Positions 27,608 to 36,341 of a stretch of DNA of 53,631 bases are shown one piece after another (within the stretch, counting starts at the first letter, position 1; every line of letters begins with the position of its first letter). A model generated the notes under the pieces. It was not told the DNA's origin. It ran no database searches and saw only the letters and a program-made list of their open reading frames with translations. Source of the stretch: Pseudomonadota bacterium. Its GTDB lineage: Bacteria > Pseudomonadota > Gammaproteobacteria > JAKAQQ01. A program made the position numbers and the translations under genes. The stretch covers positions 1 to 53,631 of the forward strand of contig JAJZYM010000011.1 in assembly GCA_021798115.1 (NCBI GenBank). Reading direction: 5' to 3'.

Positions 27608-28261
27608 GTGAAACCCCTTGCCGTGGGGTTGCTCGGCCTTCTTCTCCTGGCCGGCTGCGCTCCGCCCCCGCGCGTTCTTCCCCTTCCCCCGCGGCCGGCG
27701 CCCCGGGCCTTCGCCGTGAGCGGCTGGCTGGGGGTGCGGACGCCTTCCGGCCGGGGAGGATTCCTGAGAATGAGCTGGCGGGTCGCGGGCGAGCGGAGCA
27801 TCCTTCTCGCCACCTCCGGCTTCGGAGCCACGGGCTTTCTTCTCACCGGACGCCCAGGCGATTGGTGCCTGCGCACGAGCCGACACCGGCCGCGGCGTCT
27901 CCGGCGGCTCCGCCGTTTCCTCGAGCGTTGGCTCGGATTCGATGTCCCCTTGGAGGACGTGCGTGACTGGCTCTTCGCCCGGCCCGTGCCCGGACGCCCG
28001 TCCTACGTCCGTTACGATCGGCGCGGGCGGGTGAGTGTTCTCAGGCAGGGAGGCTGGAGTGTGCGCTACCGCCGCTACACGTCGCTCGGGGGACGGCCGT
28101 TGCCCGGGCGGCTGCGTCTCGAGCACCGCGGGTTCCGTCTGTGGATCGGGGTGGATCGCTGGACGCTTGGCGGACGGTCTGTGCCGCCCGCCGCCCGCGG
28201 GAAGGAGACGGGGCCGACCGCCTGTCCGCCGCGGAGACCGGGGACGCGTGCGGGCATTTGA
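27608..28261 (+). CDS. lolB: Outer-membrane lipoprotein insertase LolB
   Basis: Receives lipoproteins from LolA and inserts them in the outer membrane; itself a lipoprotein. It is 217 residues with lipobox LLAGC (Cys17). The fold landmarks are [19 protein letters not shown], a hydrophobic [35 protein letters not shown] and the C-terminal [18 protein letters not shown]. It contains about 41 Arg and only about 11 acidic residues. The last 30 residues are a Pro/Arg/Gly tail absent from typical LolB. Start is GTG. ispE, the usual next gene, is missing. Confidence 0.88.
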   Translation: MKPLAVGLLGLLLLAGCAPPPRVLPLPPRPAPRAFAVSGWLGVRTPSGRGGFLRMSWRVAGERSILLATSGFGATGFLLTGRPGDWCLRTSRHRPRRLRRLRRFLERWLGFDVPLEDVRDWLFARPVPGRPSYVRYDRRGRVSVLRQGGWSVRYRRYTSLGGRPLPGRLRLEHRGFRLWIGVDRWTLGGRSVPPAARGKETGPTACPPRRPGTRAGI

Positions 28262-28286
28262 CCCGCAGGCGGCGATTCTCTAAAAT
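28258..28286 (+). promoter_or_regulatory. Strong sigma-70-like promoter of tRNA-Gln and prs
   Basis: The -35 TTGACC (28258-28263), a 17-base spacer and the -10 TAAAAT (28281-28286) form one of the best promoters in the window. The -35 overlaps the lolB stop codon. Transcription would begin near 28293, about 70 bases before the tRNA. Confidence 0.8.
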
Positions 28287-28360
28287 AAGAGACTTGCCGG
28301 GCGTTTCAGGTTTACAAGCCCGGGTGGCCGTTCCCCGACCGACCCCCAGGCGCGGAAGTG

Positions 28361-28435
28361 TGGGGTGTCGCCAAGCGGTAAGGCACGGGGTTTTGATCCC
28401 CGCATTCGCAGGTTCGAATCCTGCCACCCCAGCCA
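28361..28435 (+). tRNA. tRNA-Gln (anticodon TTG)
   Basis: All arms fold: acceptor TGGGGTG/CACCCCA, D arm GCC/GGC with AAGCGGTAA, anticodon stem CGGGG/CCCCG with loop TTTTGAT (anticodon TTG), T arm GCAGG-TTCGAAT-CCTGC. The discriminator is G and CCA is encoded (28433-28435). The first pair is U1-A72 and there is no extra base 20a. Both are known determinants for glutamine tRNA, including for GatCAB. It is co-transcribed with prs in many Gammaproteobacteria. Confidence 0.97.
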
Positions 28436-28479
28436 TGTCGGCCGGTTCCTGGCACCGGGCCGCGACGGAGGAGTCTGCG

Positions 28480-29439
28480 ATGCGCGCGAGCGACCACACG
28501 ATCTTGTGTGCCGGCAACGCCAGCCCGGATCTGGCGCGTCAGGTGGCCTCGCATCTTCAGCTCCCTCTCGCCCCGGTGCAGGTGAGCCGCTTCAGCGACC
28601 TCGAGATTCAGGTGGAGATTCTCGAGAACGTCCGCGGCCGGGACGTTTTCGTCTTTCAGTCGCTCGCCCCCCCCGTGAACGACCATCTGATGGAGCTCCT
28701 CATCATGGTCGATGCGCTTCGCCGTGCCTCGGCGGGGCGTATCACGGCCGTCGTTCCCTACTTCGCCTACGCGCGCCAGGACCGGCGTCTTCGGGCGGCG
28801 CGCGTCCCGATCACGGCCAAGCTCCTGGCCAACATGCTCACCGTCTCCGGCGTCAGTCGGGTTCTCACGGTGGACGTGCACTCCGAGCAGATCCAGGGAT
28901 TTTTCGACATCCCCTTCGACAACGTCTACGCGTCCCCGGTGCTCCTGAGCGACGTCTGGCGCCGGATCCGGGATGTTGTGCCCGTGGTGGTTTCGCCCGA
29001 CGTGGGCGGGGTCGGACGCGCGCGCGCGCTGGCCAAACGCCTGGACGACGCCGATCTGGCCATCATCGACAAGCGTCGCCCGCGGCCCAACGAGGCGGAG
29101 GTCATGAACGTCATCGGCGAGGTGCACGGGCGCGCCTGTGTGATCGTCGACGACATCGTCGACACGGCCGGAACGCTGTGCACCGCCGCCACCGTGCTCA
29201 AGGAGCGCGGGGCCGAACGTGTCGTGGCGTACATCACGCACCCCGTCCTCTCCGGTCCGGCCGTGGGGCGCATCGCGGCCTCCGCCCTCGACGAACTCGT
29301 GGTGACCGACACGCTGCCTCTGCACGCCGAGGCCGCCGCCTGTCCGAAGATCCGCCAGCTCTCGATCGCGCAGTTGCTGGCCGAGACCGTGCGCCGGATC
29401 CACGAAGAAGAATCGGTGAGTTCCCTTTATGTCGATTGA
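28480..29439 (+). CDS. prs: Ribose-phosphate pyrophosphokinase
   Basis: Makes PRPP from ribose-5-phosphate and ATP for nucleotides, His, Trp and NAD. It is 319 residues. The N-terminal [40 protein letters not shown] and PRPP loop [12 protein letters not shown] are all present. ATG 28480 has GGAGGAG upstream. An ATG at 28434 in the same open frame would begin inside the tRNA CCA end and is rejected. Confidence 0.96.
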   Translation: MRASDHTILCAGNASPDLARQVASHLQLPLAPVQVSRFSDLEIQVEILENVRGRDVFVFQSLAPPVNDHLMELLIMVDALRRASAGRITAVVPYFAYARQDRRLRAARVPITAKLLANMLTVSGVSRVLTVDVHSEQIQGFFDIPFDNVYASPVLLSDVWRRIRDVVPVVVSPDVGGVGRARALAKRLDDADLAIIDKRRPRPNEAEVMNVIGEVHGRACVIVDDIVDTAGTLCTAATVLKERGAERVVAYITHPVLSGPAVGRIAASALDELVVTDTLPLHAEAAACPKIRQLSIAQLLAETVRRIHEEESVSSLYVD

Positions 29440-29495
29440 GTCGCCTCTTCGGCCCCCCCCATTCCGCCTCTTGTCCTGATGGAGAATCCCCAACC

Positions 29496-30179
29496 ATGAC
29501 CACGACGTCCTTCGTCCTCAACGCCCGGCCGCGCCGCGACGACCTTGGCAAAGGCCCGAGCCGCCGCCTCCGCCGCGCGGGGTCCGTCCCCGGCATCGTC
29601 TACGGCGGCGGGACGGATCCGGCCCCCGTCTTTTTTGAATCGCTCGGCCTTGAGCACCAGCTCGGGCAAGAGGCCTTCTACTCCCATCTCCTCGAAATCC
29701 GTGAGGAGGGCGGTCCCGTCTACCAGGGGGTCCTCAAGGACGTCCAGCGTCACCCGGTGAGCGGCCGCGTGCTCCACGTGGACATCCTGCGGGTGCACGC
29801 CGACCGGCCCGTGCGCATGCGCGTGCCGCTCCACTTCCAGGGCGAGCAGACGGCCCCCGGGGTCAAGGAGGGGGGAGTGTTCTCGCGCCACATGATCGAG
29901 GTCGAGGTCCAGTGTCTCCCGAAGGATCTTCCCGAGTACCTCACGGTCGACGTGAGCGGTCTTGACATCGGCCAGGCCGTCCATCTCAGCCAGATCCCGC
30001 TCCCCGCGGGGCTCGTGATTCCCGCCCTCGAGCAGGGTCTCGAACACGATCTTCCCGTGGCCTCGGTGCATCACGCGCGCGTCACGAGCGCCCAGGACGA
30101 GGAGGCGGCGTCCACCCCGACGGGCGACGCCGCGGCCCCGGCGGGCGAACCGGCTCCGGGCAAGGGCGAGGGCTCCTGA
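29496..30179 (+). CDS. rplY: Large ribosomal subunit protein bL25, long (CTC) form
   Basis: Binds 5S rRNA. It is 227 residues: an N-terminal L25 domain (about 1-95: LGKGPSRRLRRAGSVPGIVYGGG) and the C-terminal TL5/CTC beta domain (about 100-190: VPLHFQGEQTAPGVKEGGVFS...VDVSGLDIGQAVHLSQI). An acidic/Ala/Pro tail follows. The ATG at 29496 follows GGAG. A run of eight C lies in the short spacer after prs. The order prs-rplY-pth-ychF is standard. Confidence 0.95.
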   Translation: MTTTSFVLNARPRRDDLGKGPSRRLRRAGSVPGIVYGGGTDPAPVFFESLGLEHQLGQEAFYSHLLEIREEGGPVYQGVLKDVQRHPVSGRVLHVDILRVHADRPVRMRVPLHFQGEQTAPGVKEGGVFSRHMIEVEVQCLPKDLPEYLTVDVSGLDIGQAVHLSQIPLPAGLVIPALEQGLEHDLPVASVHHARVTSAQDEEAASTPTGDAAAPAGEPAPGKGEGS

Positions 30180-30191
30180 CGGGATTCCGGC

Positions 30192-30779
30192 GTGCTTCGT
30201 GCCCTCGTCGGCCTCGGCAATCCCGGTCCGGCGTACCTCCTGACGCGCCACAATCTCGGGCACTGGTGGGTCGACGTCCTGGCGGAAGAGGCCCGAGCCC
30301 GCTGGAAACCCCAGCGTCGCTGGGGGGTGGAGGCCGCCGAGCTCGTTCTCGGCGACCGGCCGCTGGTCCTGGTCAAGTCGCTCGGCTACATGAACGAGAG
30401 CGGCACTCCGGTTCGGGCCTTCGCGGCCTACCGCCGCTGGGCGGCGGAGGATCTCCTGGTTGCCCACGACGATCTCGATCTCCCGACGGGAACGGTCCGG
30501 CTCAAGCGCGGCGGAGGAGACGGCGGCCACAACGGGCTCAAGGATCTCATCGCCTGTCTCGGCGCGGGTTTTGCGCGTTTGCGCTTCGGGATCGGGCGCC
30601 CCCGACCGGGGATGCCGGTCATTGACTACGTGCTTGGCGTGCCGTCCGCCGCGGAACGTGAAGTCCTGATCGACGCCGTTCGCCGCGGGGTGGAGATTCT
30701 CCCCCGGCTCCTGACGGACGGCTTCGAGGCGGCGACCGCACGGCTTCACGCCCCCCGGGCTTCCGCGGAGGAGACCTGA
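30192..30779 (+). CDS. pth: Peptidyl-tRNA hydrolase
   Basis: Recycles peptidyl-tRNA released from stalled ribosomes. It is 195 residues. VGLGNPGPAY holds the conserved Asn10; the catalytic His20 is in TRHNLGH. LVKSLGYMNESG, AHDDLDLPTG and GGHNGLKDLI complete the active-site set. The start is GTG, 12 bases after rplY. ychF begins one base after its stop. Confidence 0.96.
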   Translation: MLRALVGLGNPGPAYLLTRHNLGHWWVDVLAEEARARWKPQRRWGVEAAELVLGDRPLVLVKSLGYMNESGTPVRAFAAYRRWAAEDLLVAHDDLDLPTGTVRLKRGGGDGGHNGLKDLIACLGAGFARLRFGIGRPRPGMPVIDYVLGVPSAAEREVLIDAVRRGVEILPRLLTDGFEAATARLHAPRASAEET

Positions 30780-30780
30780 G

Positions 30781-31881
30781 ATGGGTTTGCGTGTCGGTCT
30801 GGTCGGCCTCCCGAACGTGGGCAAGTCCACCCTGTTCAACGCGCTCACCCACGGGCACGCGCCGGCGGCCAACTACCCCTTCTGCACCATTGATCCGAAC
30901 GTCGGTACCGTGGCGGTGCCCGATCCGCGTCTCGAGGCCCTGGCCGGCCTCGTTCATCCGGAGCGGATCGTGCCCGCCACGGTCGAGTTCGTCGACGTCG
31001 CCGGCATGGTCAAGGGGGCGTCGCGGGGGGAGGGACTCGGGAACCAGTTCCTCGCCCACGTGCGTGAGACGGATGCGATCGTCGAGGTCGTCCGCTGTTT
31101 CGACGACGGGGACATCGTCCACGTGGCCGGGCGGATCGACCCTCGGGACGACATCGACGTGATCGAGACCGAGCTCGCCCTGGCCGATCTCGGCACGATC
31201 GAACGGGCCCGCGCCCGACTGGCCCCGCGCGTGCGGGCCGGTGACAAGGACGCCCAGGGGCGTGATGCCCTTCTCGCCCGTCTGGCCGTGGCGCTCGATC
31301 AGGGCGTGTCCCTGCGCACGCTGCCGTTCACCGACGAGGAGCGCACGCTTCTTTCCCGCGAGTACCCTCTCCTGGGCCTCAAACCCCTCCTCTACGTGGC
31401 CAATCTCGGGGAAGAGCCCGGACGTGAACCCGACCGCGGCCACGCGGCGGCGGTGGAGGACTGGGCGCGTGCGCACGGAAGCGAGGCGGTGCTCATTTCC
31501 GCCCGTCTCGAAGCCGAGCTCGACGCGCTCGAGCCCCGGGAGCGGACCGAGTACCTCGCCGCCCTCGGCTACGGCGAGTCGGGCCTCGAGCGGCTGATCC
31601 GCGCGGCCTACCGCCGGCTCGGGCTCGAAACCTTCTTTACCGCCGGCCCCAAGGAGGTCCGCGCCTGGACCGTGCGGCGCGGAACCCGGGCGCCGCAGGC
31701 GGCCGGCGTCATCCACGGGGATTTCGAGCGGGGATTCATCCGCGCCGAGGTCATCGGCTACGAGGATTTCATCGAGACCGGGAGCGAAGCCGCCGCCCGC
31801 GCGACGGGTCGTCTGCGCTCCGAGGGCAAGGAGTATATCGTTCAGGACGGCGACGTCGTTCATTTCCGCTTCAACGTCTAA
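30781..31881 (+). CDS. ychF: Redox-regulated ATPase YchF (Obg-like)
   Basis: A 366-residue Obg-family P-loop protein that binds ribosomes and hydrolyses ATP. The G1 motif GLPNVGKS is at 9-16 and FVDVAGMVKGASRGEGLGNQFL is the G3 region. A coiled-coil insert and the C-terminal TGS domain (about 280-364, ending YIVQDGDVVHFRFNV) are present. ATG 30781 follows the pth stop by one base. This is the usual last gene of the prs-rplY-pth-ychF run. Confidence 0.96.
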   Translation: MGLRVGLVGLPNVGKSTLFNALTHGHAPAANYPFCTIDPNVGTVAVPDPRLEALAGLVHPERIVPATVEFVDVAGMVKGASRGEGLGNQFLAHVRETDAIVEVVRCFDDGDIVHVAGRIDPRDDIDVIETELALADLGTIERARARLAPRVRAGDKDAQGRDALLARLAVALDQGVSLRTLPFTDEERTLLSREYPLLGLKPLLYVANLGEEPGREPDRGHAAAVEDWARAHGSEAVLISARLEAELDALEPRERTEYLAALGYGESGLERLIRAAYRRLGLETFFTAGPKEVRAWTVRRGTRAPQAAGVIHGDFERGFIRAEVIGYEDFIETGSEAAARATGRLRSEGKEYIVQDGDVVHFRFNV

Positions 31882-31928
31882 AAGACGAAGCATGACCTCC
31901 CCTCGAGGCTGGACCGAGCCCGAAGGGG

Positions 31929-31934
31929 TACTAT
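31929..31934 (+). promoter_or_regulatory. Possible -10 (TACTAT) for the DsrE-type gene
   Basis: An AT-rich hexamer between ychF and the GTG at 31964. No good -35 is visible. If used, the transcript would start near 31941, which excludes the upstream ATG at 31892 as the start codon. Confidence 0.3.
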
Positions 31935-31963
31935 TGAGCTTGTCTCGTCTTGGGAGAACGCTC

Positions 31964-32536
31964 GTGTTCCGGATCATCGGCCGTCAGACATCCCTCCTCC
32001 TCGTCGTCCCGGCGGTTTTGGGTTTGGCCCTCACCGCGGGGCGCGCCCGCGCGAAGCCCGCTTTCTGGACGACGCCCGCCGTTCCAGGTTACGGGGCGAT
32101 CCACCTCTGGCCTCACGAGGCTGACCGGCCCGCTCCCCGGTCCGTCTACCGGGCGGTCTTTTATATTCCCCAGCCCGCCCCATCCCCCTCCAAGCCCGAC
32201 GGGGAACTCGAAAGGGTGGCGCGCATGCTCAATATTTTCGCGGCCGAGAAGGTCCCGCTCTCGCATCTTCGATTCGTCGTCGTTTTCGACGGGGGCGCCA
32301 TCCCCGTTGTGCTTCGTTCCGCGACGTACCGCCTGCGTTATCACGGGCCGAACCCGAACGCGAAGCTGCTTTCCGATCTCCACCACGACGGCGTCAAGCT
32401 TCGGGTCTGTGGGGTCGCTCTCGCCGGCTGGGGGTTCCACCCGAGCGAGGTCCGCCCCGACATTCGGGTCGTTCCCACCGGGCCCAGCACGCTCATCCTC
32501 TACGAGAACAAGGGGTACGCCCTCGTTCCGTTTTGA
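31964..32536 (+). CDS. Exported DsrE/DsrF-family protein
   Basis: A protein of 190 residues. It has a DsrE-like fold: VFYIPQ first strand, RMLNIFAAEKVPLSHLRFVVVFDGGAIPVVL, DLHHDGVKLRVCGVAL with the conserved Cys position, and VVPTGPSTLILYENKGYALV. This family includes sulfur-carrier and sulfur-relay proteins; here a signal peptide (RIIGR, hydrophobic core, ARA cleavage site) sends it to the periplasm. I chose GTG 31964 because GGAG lies eight bases upstream and the result is a clean signal peptide. The ATG at 31892 would add 24 residues before it. The partner is unknown. Confidence 0.78.
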   Translation: MFRIIGRQTSLLLVVPAVLGLALTAGRARAKPAFWTTPAVPGYGAIHLWPHEADRPAPRSVYRAVFYIPQPAPSPSKPDGELERVARMLNIFAAEKVPLSHLRFVVVFDGGAIPVVLRSATYRLRYHGPNPNAKLLSDLHHDGVKLRVCGVALAGWGFHPSEVRPDIRVVPTGPSTLILYENKGYALVPF

Positions 32537-32631
32537 GGAGTCGAGGAGTCGTCCGCCCCGGGCCGCGGAGGCCTGAGGCGCCCATGGCCCTTGAAGCCGG
32601 GGAACCCTGCACGGCCGGAGAAAGCTCTTCG

Positions 32632-32646
32632 GGGTCCTGCGGACCC
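32632..32646. terminator. Weak hairpin between convergent transcripts
   Basis: A perfect 6-bp stem, GGGTCC and GGACCC, with a 3-base loop lies between the DsrE-type gene and the peptide-binding protein gene, 14 bases past the stop of the latter. There is no U-run, so termination here is uncertain. Nothing else is seen in 32537-32659. Confidence 0.3.
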
Positions 32647-32659
32647 GTGTCTCGTTCCC

Positions 32660-34333
32660 TCAACGTGACGGGGACGGTGAATCCACCCGTTTCACCCGGC
32701 TGGGCGGGACACAGGCCACGTGGTAGAGGGTGGAATCGACCGCGCGGAGACTGAGTCCGGCGCGGTACTTGACCAGATTGCCCTGGAGCGGCACGAAGAG
32801 CACGGGGAGGTGACGCATCATGAACCGCTCGTAGGCGTAGAGGGGGGCGCGTCCCGGCTCGACGTTGGTGGCCCGGATGAGACGATCGAGGGTCGGGTTG
32901 CTGTAGTGCCCGTAGTTCGTCCCGCCGTGGGTGTTGAAAAGACCCTCGCCCGTCGGGTAGTAATCGGGTTCGTAATCCCAGGCGATCAAGGCGGCACTCC
33001 AGTGGCCGTGCGGCACCTCGAGCTTGGCCAGGAGAAGATTGAAGGGGATCTGACGGAGGCGGACGTCGACGCCGATCTTTTCCCACTCCTGCTTGATGAT
33101 GTCGGCCACGATGATCTGCGTGCGCGAGCCCGACGGGAAGAGCATCGTGAAGCGGAGGGGCACGCCGGCGCGGTTGCGCCGCACCCAGCCCCGACCCGGA
33201 CGGCGCCGCCAGCCGAGCGAGCGCAGCAGGGCACGCGCGTGGTTCGGGCGGTACATGAGGCTCGGGTGATCGGTCAGGCGACGAAGGAGCGGCGAGAGGT
33301 ACGTGGGCGGACTTCCCGGCACCGGGCTGAACCCCGGGGTCCCGAAACCGTTGAAGGCCACACGGATCATGAGTTTCTGGTTGATTGCGTACTCGAGCGC
33401 GCGGCGGAGGGCGAGCTCGTGGAAAAAGGCGACCCGCGGGTTGACGAAGTTGAGGACGATGTAGTTGATCCCGAACCCCCCGTTGGTGATGCAGCTCTTC
33501 ATGTGGCGGAGAAGACCCCGTGCGCGGTAGAGGGCGTGCGGCACATTACCGATGTCGAGATGACCCGAGCGAAGAGCCCAGAAGGCCCCCTCCGAGGAGG
33601 TGTACATGGCGTAGACGAGGCGGTGGAAATGGCCCGGAGGCCCGGAATACGCCGGGTTGCGGACGAGAACCACCTCACGCCCGAGGACGAACTTCGCGAG
33701 CCTGTAGGGGCCGTCGACGACGCGCACGAGAGACGGTTCGGTCTGCTCGTTGTAGAGCTCGTCCACGCTCAAGCCCTTCCAGGCGAAGCGGGGAAGAGCC
33801 TGGAACTGCGTCAATCCGTTGAGTTCGAACCAGTGCGGGTTGACGGGGTGATGGGTGACGACGAGGAGGCGGTGGGGTCCGAGGAGACGCACGCGGCGCA
33901 CGACCATCGGAATCCCGCCGATGCTGTAGTTGAGATACCGGGGGCCGAAGTCGCGCATGAGGGTGAACGAGTAGGCGACTTCCGCGGCGGTGATGGGGCG
34001 CCCGTCGGACCACTTCCAGTGGCGCAGGCGGATCCAGAAATGCGTGTCGTGGTCCGTGACCCGGATGCTTCGGGCGAGCGATTGCCGCCAGCGGATCGTG
34101 ATCTTGTGGCCGATCGAGAGAAGTGGCGGGTAAAGATCGGCGATGACCTGTGCGTTGCTGACCGACTGGTTGTTGACGATGGGCAGGATCGAATTGATGT
34201 TGATGGGGGCGGCGAGACCCACGTCGGTCGCCGTGCGGATCGAGGGGCGGTGGGTCGCCGTCGCCGCCGCCGTGGGGGCGGGCGTCACGAGCAGCACAAG
34301 CACCAGGATGAGCGGAATGCGACGGCGCATCAT
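32660..34333 (-). CDS. Peptide ABC transporter substrate-binding protein (SBP family 5)
   Basis: The periplasmic binding protein of the importer encoded just upstream, 557 residues with a signal peptide (MMRRR, hydrophobic core, TAAA). Family 5 landmarks are ADLYPPLLSIGHK, the FWIRLRHWKWSDGRPITAAEVAYSF block, LRRALEYAINQKLMI and QEWEKIGVDVRL. It has no lipobox. The mature protein is rich in Arg and His. Ligand class (oligopeptide, dipeptide, opine or nickel) is not readable. It is the last gene of the operon, nine bases after dppF. Confidence 0.9.
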   Translation of the reverse strand: MMRRRIPLILVLVLLVTPAPTAAATATHRPSIRTATDVGLAAPININSILPIVNNQSVSNAQVIADLYPPLLSIGHKITIRWRQSLARSIRVTDHDTHFWIRLRHWKWSDGRPITAAEVAYSFTLMRDFGPRYLNYSIGGIPMVVRRVRLLGPHRLLVVTHHPVNPHWFELNGLTQFQALPRFAWKGLSVDELYNEQTEPSLVRVVDGPYRLAKFVLGREVVLVRNPAYSGPPGHFHRLVYAMYTSSEGAFWALRSGHLDIGNVPHALYRARGLLRHMKSCITNGGFGINYIVLNFVNPRVAFFHELALRRALEYAINQKLMIRVAFNGFGTPGFSPVPGSPPTYLSPLLRRLTDHPSLMYRPNHARALLRSLGWRRRPGRGWVRRNRAGVPLRFTMLFPSGSRTQIIVADIIKQEWEKIGVDVRLRQIPFNLLLAKLEVPHGHWSAALIAWDYEPDYYPTGEGLFNTHGGTNYGHYSNPTLDRLIRATNVEPGRAPLYAYERFMMRHLPVLFVPLQGNLVKYRAGLSLRAVDSTLYHVACVPPSRVKRVDSPSPSR

Positions 34334-34342
34334 GGGGCCATT

Positions 34343-35335
34343 CTAGAACGGGTGGTGGCAGGCGAGCAGTCGCTTGTCGCCCTCCGCCGGGACGAGCTCG
34401 GGCGCCGTCACGCGGCAGCGCTCCTGACGGTGGGGGCACCGGGGAGCGTAGGCGCATCCGGGGCCCTCCGTTTCCGGCGGGGGCTCGTCCGTGGTCGCCG
34501 TGGCTTCGGTGATGACGGGACGAGGAAGGCTCTCGCCACGGACGAAGCGCGGGAGCGCGTCGAGGAGGGCCACCGTGTAGGGGTGACGGGGCGTGCGGAT
34601 GAGATCACGGGTCGGGGCGACTTCGACCACCCGCCCGCGGTAGAGAACCGCCACCCGGCGTGCCAGATAAGAGACCGCACCCACGTCGTGGGTGATGAAG
34701 AGGTAGCTCAGCCCGAGCGAGTCCTGAAGATCGCGCAGAAGATTGAGGATGCGGGCCTGCATCGAGACGTCGAGTCCGGACGTGGGCTCATCGAGCACCA
34801 GAAGTTCCGGTTCCGTGACGAGTGCCCGGGCGATGGCGATCCGTTGGCGCTGACCTCCCGAGTACTGGGTGGGGCGGTGGGCGAGGGCGGCGGCGGGAAG
34901 GCCCACGCGCTCGAGCATCCGCGCCGCGCGCGCGCGTTGCTCCTTCCGTGTGCCGATCCTGAGAAGCCGCAGCGGCTCGGTGACGATGTCCCCGATGGTG
35001 AAGCGCGGATTGAGCGACTCCCCGGGGTCCTGGAACACCATCTGCATGCGGGGGCGGTAGGGGCGGAGCCGGCGTGCGTCGAGGGCCGTGAGATCGGTCC
35101 CATCGAAGACGACCCGTCCCCCGCTCGGCGGAACGAGTTGCACGACCACGCGTCCGAGGGTGCTCTTGCCCGATCCCGATTCCCCGATGAGACCGAGGCA
35201 TTCGCCGCGGTCGATGGTGAGCGAGACACCCGCGAGGGCTGTGAACGTCTCCCGGCCACGGCGGAGAAGCCCCCCCTCGCCCAGACGAAAGCGGACGTCG
35301 ATCTCCTCGAGGCGGAGAAAAGCCGCTTCGCTCAC
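34343..35335 (-). CDS. dppF: Peptide ABC transporter ATP-binding protein (DppF/OppF-like)
   Basis: The second ATPase of the importer, 330 residues. Walker A GESGSGKS, signature YSGGQRQR and Walker B LLVLDEPTSGLD are visible, with the oligopeptide/dipeptide C-terminal extension carrying Cys residues (CAYAPRCPHRQERC). The start is GTG 35335, overlapping the dppD-like stop as GTGA. The much longer open frame upstream is antisense-like noise through dppD. Confidence 0.92.
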   Translation of the reverse strand: MSEAAFLRLEEIDVRFRLGEGGLLRRGRETFTALAGVSLTIDRGECLGLIGESGSGKSTLGRVVVQLVPPSGGRVVFDGTDLTALDARRLRPYRPRMQMVFQDPGESLNPRFTIGDIVTEPLRLLRIGTRKEQRARAARMLERVGLPAAALAHRPTQYSGGQRQRIAIARALVTEPELLVLDEPTSGLDVSMQARILNLLRDLQDSLGLSYLFITHDVGAVSYLARRVAVLYRGRVVEVAPTRDLIRTPRHPYTVALLDALPRFVRGESLPRPVITEATATTDEPPPETEGPGCAYAPRCPHRQERCRVTAPELVPAEGDKRLLACHHPF

Positions 35336-36339
35336 GGCCCCTCCGTGTACGGGTGGTGGCAGAACGCCTCGTGGCTCCCGTCGCCGACGCGCGGGGGTGG
35401 GGGTTCGTGCCGGCAGACGGTTCCGGCCCGCGGGCAGCGCGGCGCGAAGCGGCAACCCGGCGGGTATTCGTGCGGGGCGGGGGGGAGCCCCTCGATGTCG
35501 GTCAGGCGCTCTTCGGGGGCGGCCGGATGCGGGACGGCCCCGAGGAGCGCCCGGCTGTAGGGGTGGAGAGGGGCGGAGAAGAACGCGCGCGCCTCGCCCC
35601 GCTCGACGGCCCGCCCGGCGTACATGACGAGAATATCGTCGGCGTATTCGGCCACGAGCGAGAGATCGTGGGTGATGAAGAGCACGGCGAGATCCCGTTC
35701 CCGCTGCAGACGGTTGAGGAGCCGGAGGATCTGCGCCTGGGTGATGAGGTCCAGGGCCGTCGTGGGCTCGTCGGCGACGAGGATCGCGGGGTTGCGGGCG
35801 AGCGCCATCGCGATCGCGACCCGTTGGCGCATCCCGCCCGAGAAATGGTGCGGGTAGTCGTCGAGGCGCCGTGCGGCCTCCGGCACTCCCACGAGCTCGA
35901 GGAGCTCCTGCGCCCGCGCCCGCGCCGGCTCGCGCCCCAGTTGTTCCGCGAGCCGGGCGGCCTCGACCACCTGGCTCCCGATCGGAAGGGTCGGGTTGAG
36001 CGCGGTGAGAGGGTTCTGGAAGACGGCGCCCATGGACTCGGCGCGCCGGCGGCGCCAGGCTCCGGGCGGGAGTTGCAGGACGTCTTCTCCGTCGAGAAGA
36101 ACGTGGCCCCGGGTGATGCGAAACCCCCAGGGGAGGAGCCCGAGGATCGCCGCGGCGGTGAGCGATTTCCCGCATCCCGACTCCCCCACGAGGGCGAGCA
36201 TCCGCCCCGGACGGAGTTCGAAGGAAAGCCCGTCGACCACCGTGATCGCGCGTCCCTGCTGGCGTCCGTCGATGCGCAGCCCCTCGACGGCGAGGCGGGG
36301 TGGCGTCGGGGCGGGGCGTGCGGCCGGGGACGCGGGCAA
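35332..36339 (-). CDS. dppD: Peptide ABC transporter ATP-binding protein (DppD/OppD-like)
   Basis: The first ATPase, about 335 residues. Walker A GESGCGKS, signature FSGGMRQR, Walker B ILVADEPTTALD and the switch His in FITHDLSLV are intact. A C-terminal Cys cluster CRFAPRCPRAGTVC resembles the motif that holds an iron-sulfur cluster in DppD. The start is uncertain: no ATG or GTG is available. TTG at 36339, two bases after the permease stop with GAGGG nine bases upstream, is the best choice; a CTG overlapping that stop is possible. Confidence 0.9.
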   Translation of the reverse strand: MPASPAARPAPTPPRLAVEGLRIDGRQQGRAITVVDGLSFELRPGRMLALVGESGCGKSLTAAAILGLLPWGFRITRGHVLLDGEDVLQLPPGAWRRRRAESMGAVFQNPLTALNPTLPIGSQVVEAARLAEQLGREPARARAQELLELVGVPEAARRLDDYPHHFSGGMRQRVAIAMALARNPAILVADEPTTALDLITQAQILRLLNRLQRERDLAVLFITHDLSLVAEYADDILVMYAGRAVERGEARAFFSAPLHPYSRALLGAVPHPAAPEERLTDIEGLPPAPHEYPPGCRFAPRCPRAGTVCRHEPPPPRVGDGSHEAFCHHPYTEGP

Positions 36340-36341
36340 GG

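Noticed and set aside
28434-28479. Earlier ATG for prs starting in the tRNA CCA end
   Set aside because: It would overlap the mature tRNA and lacks a ribosome-binding site; ATG 28480 has GGAGGAG and matches the family length.
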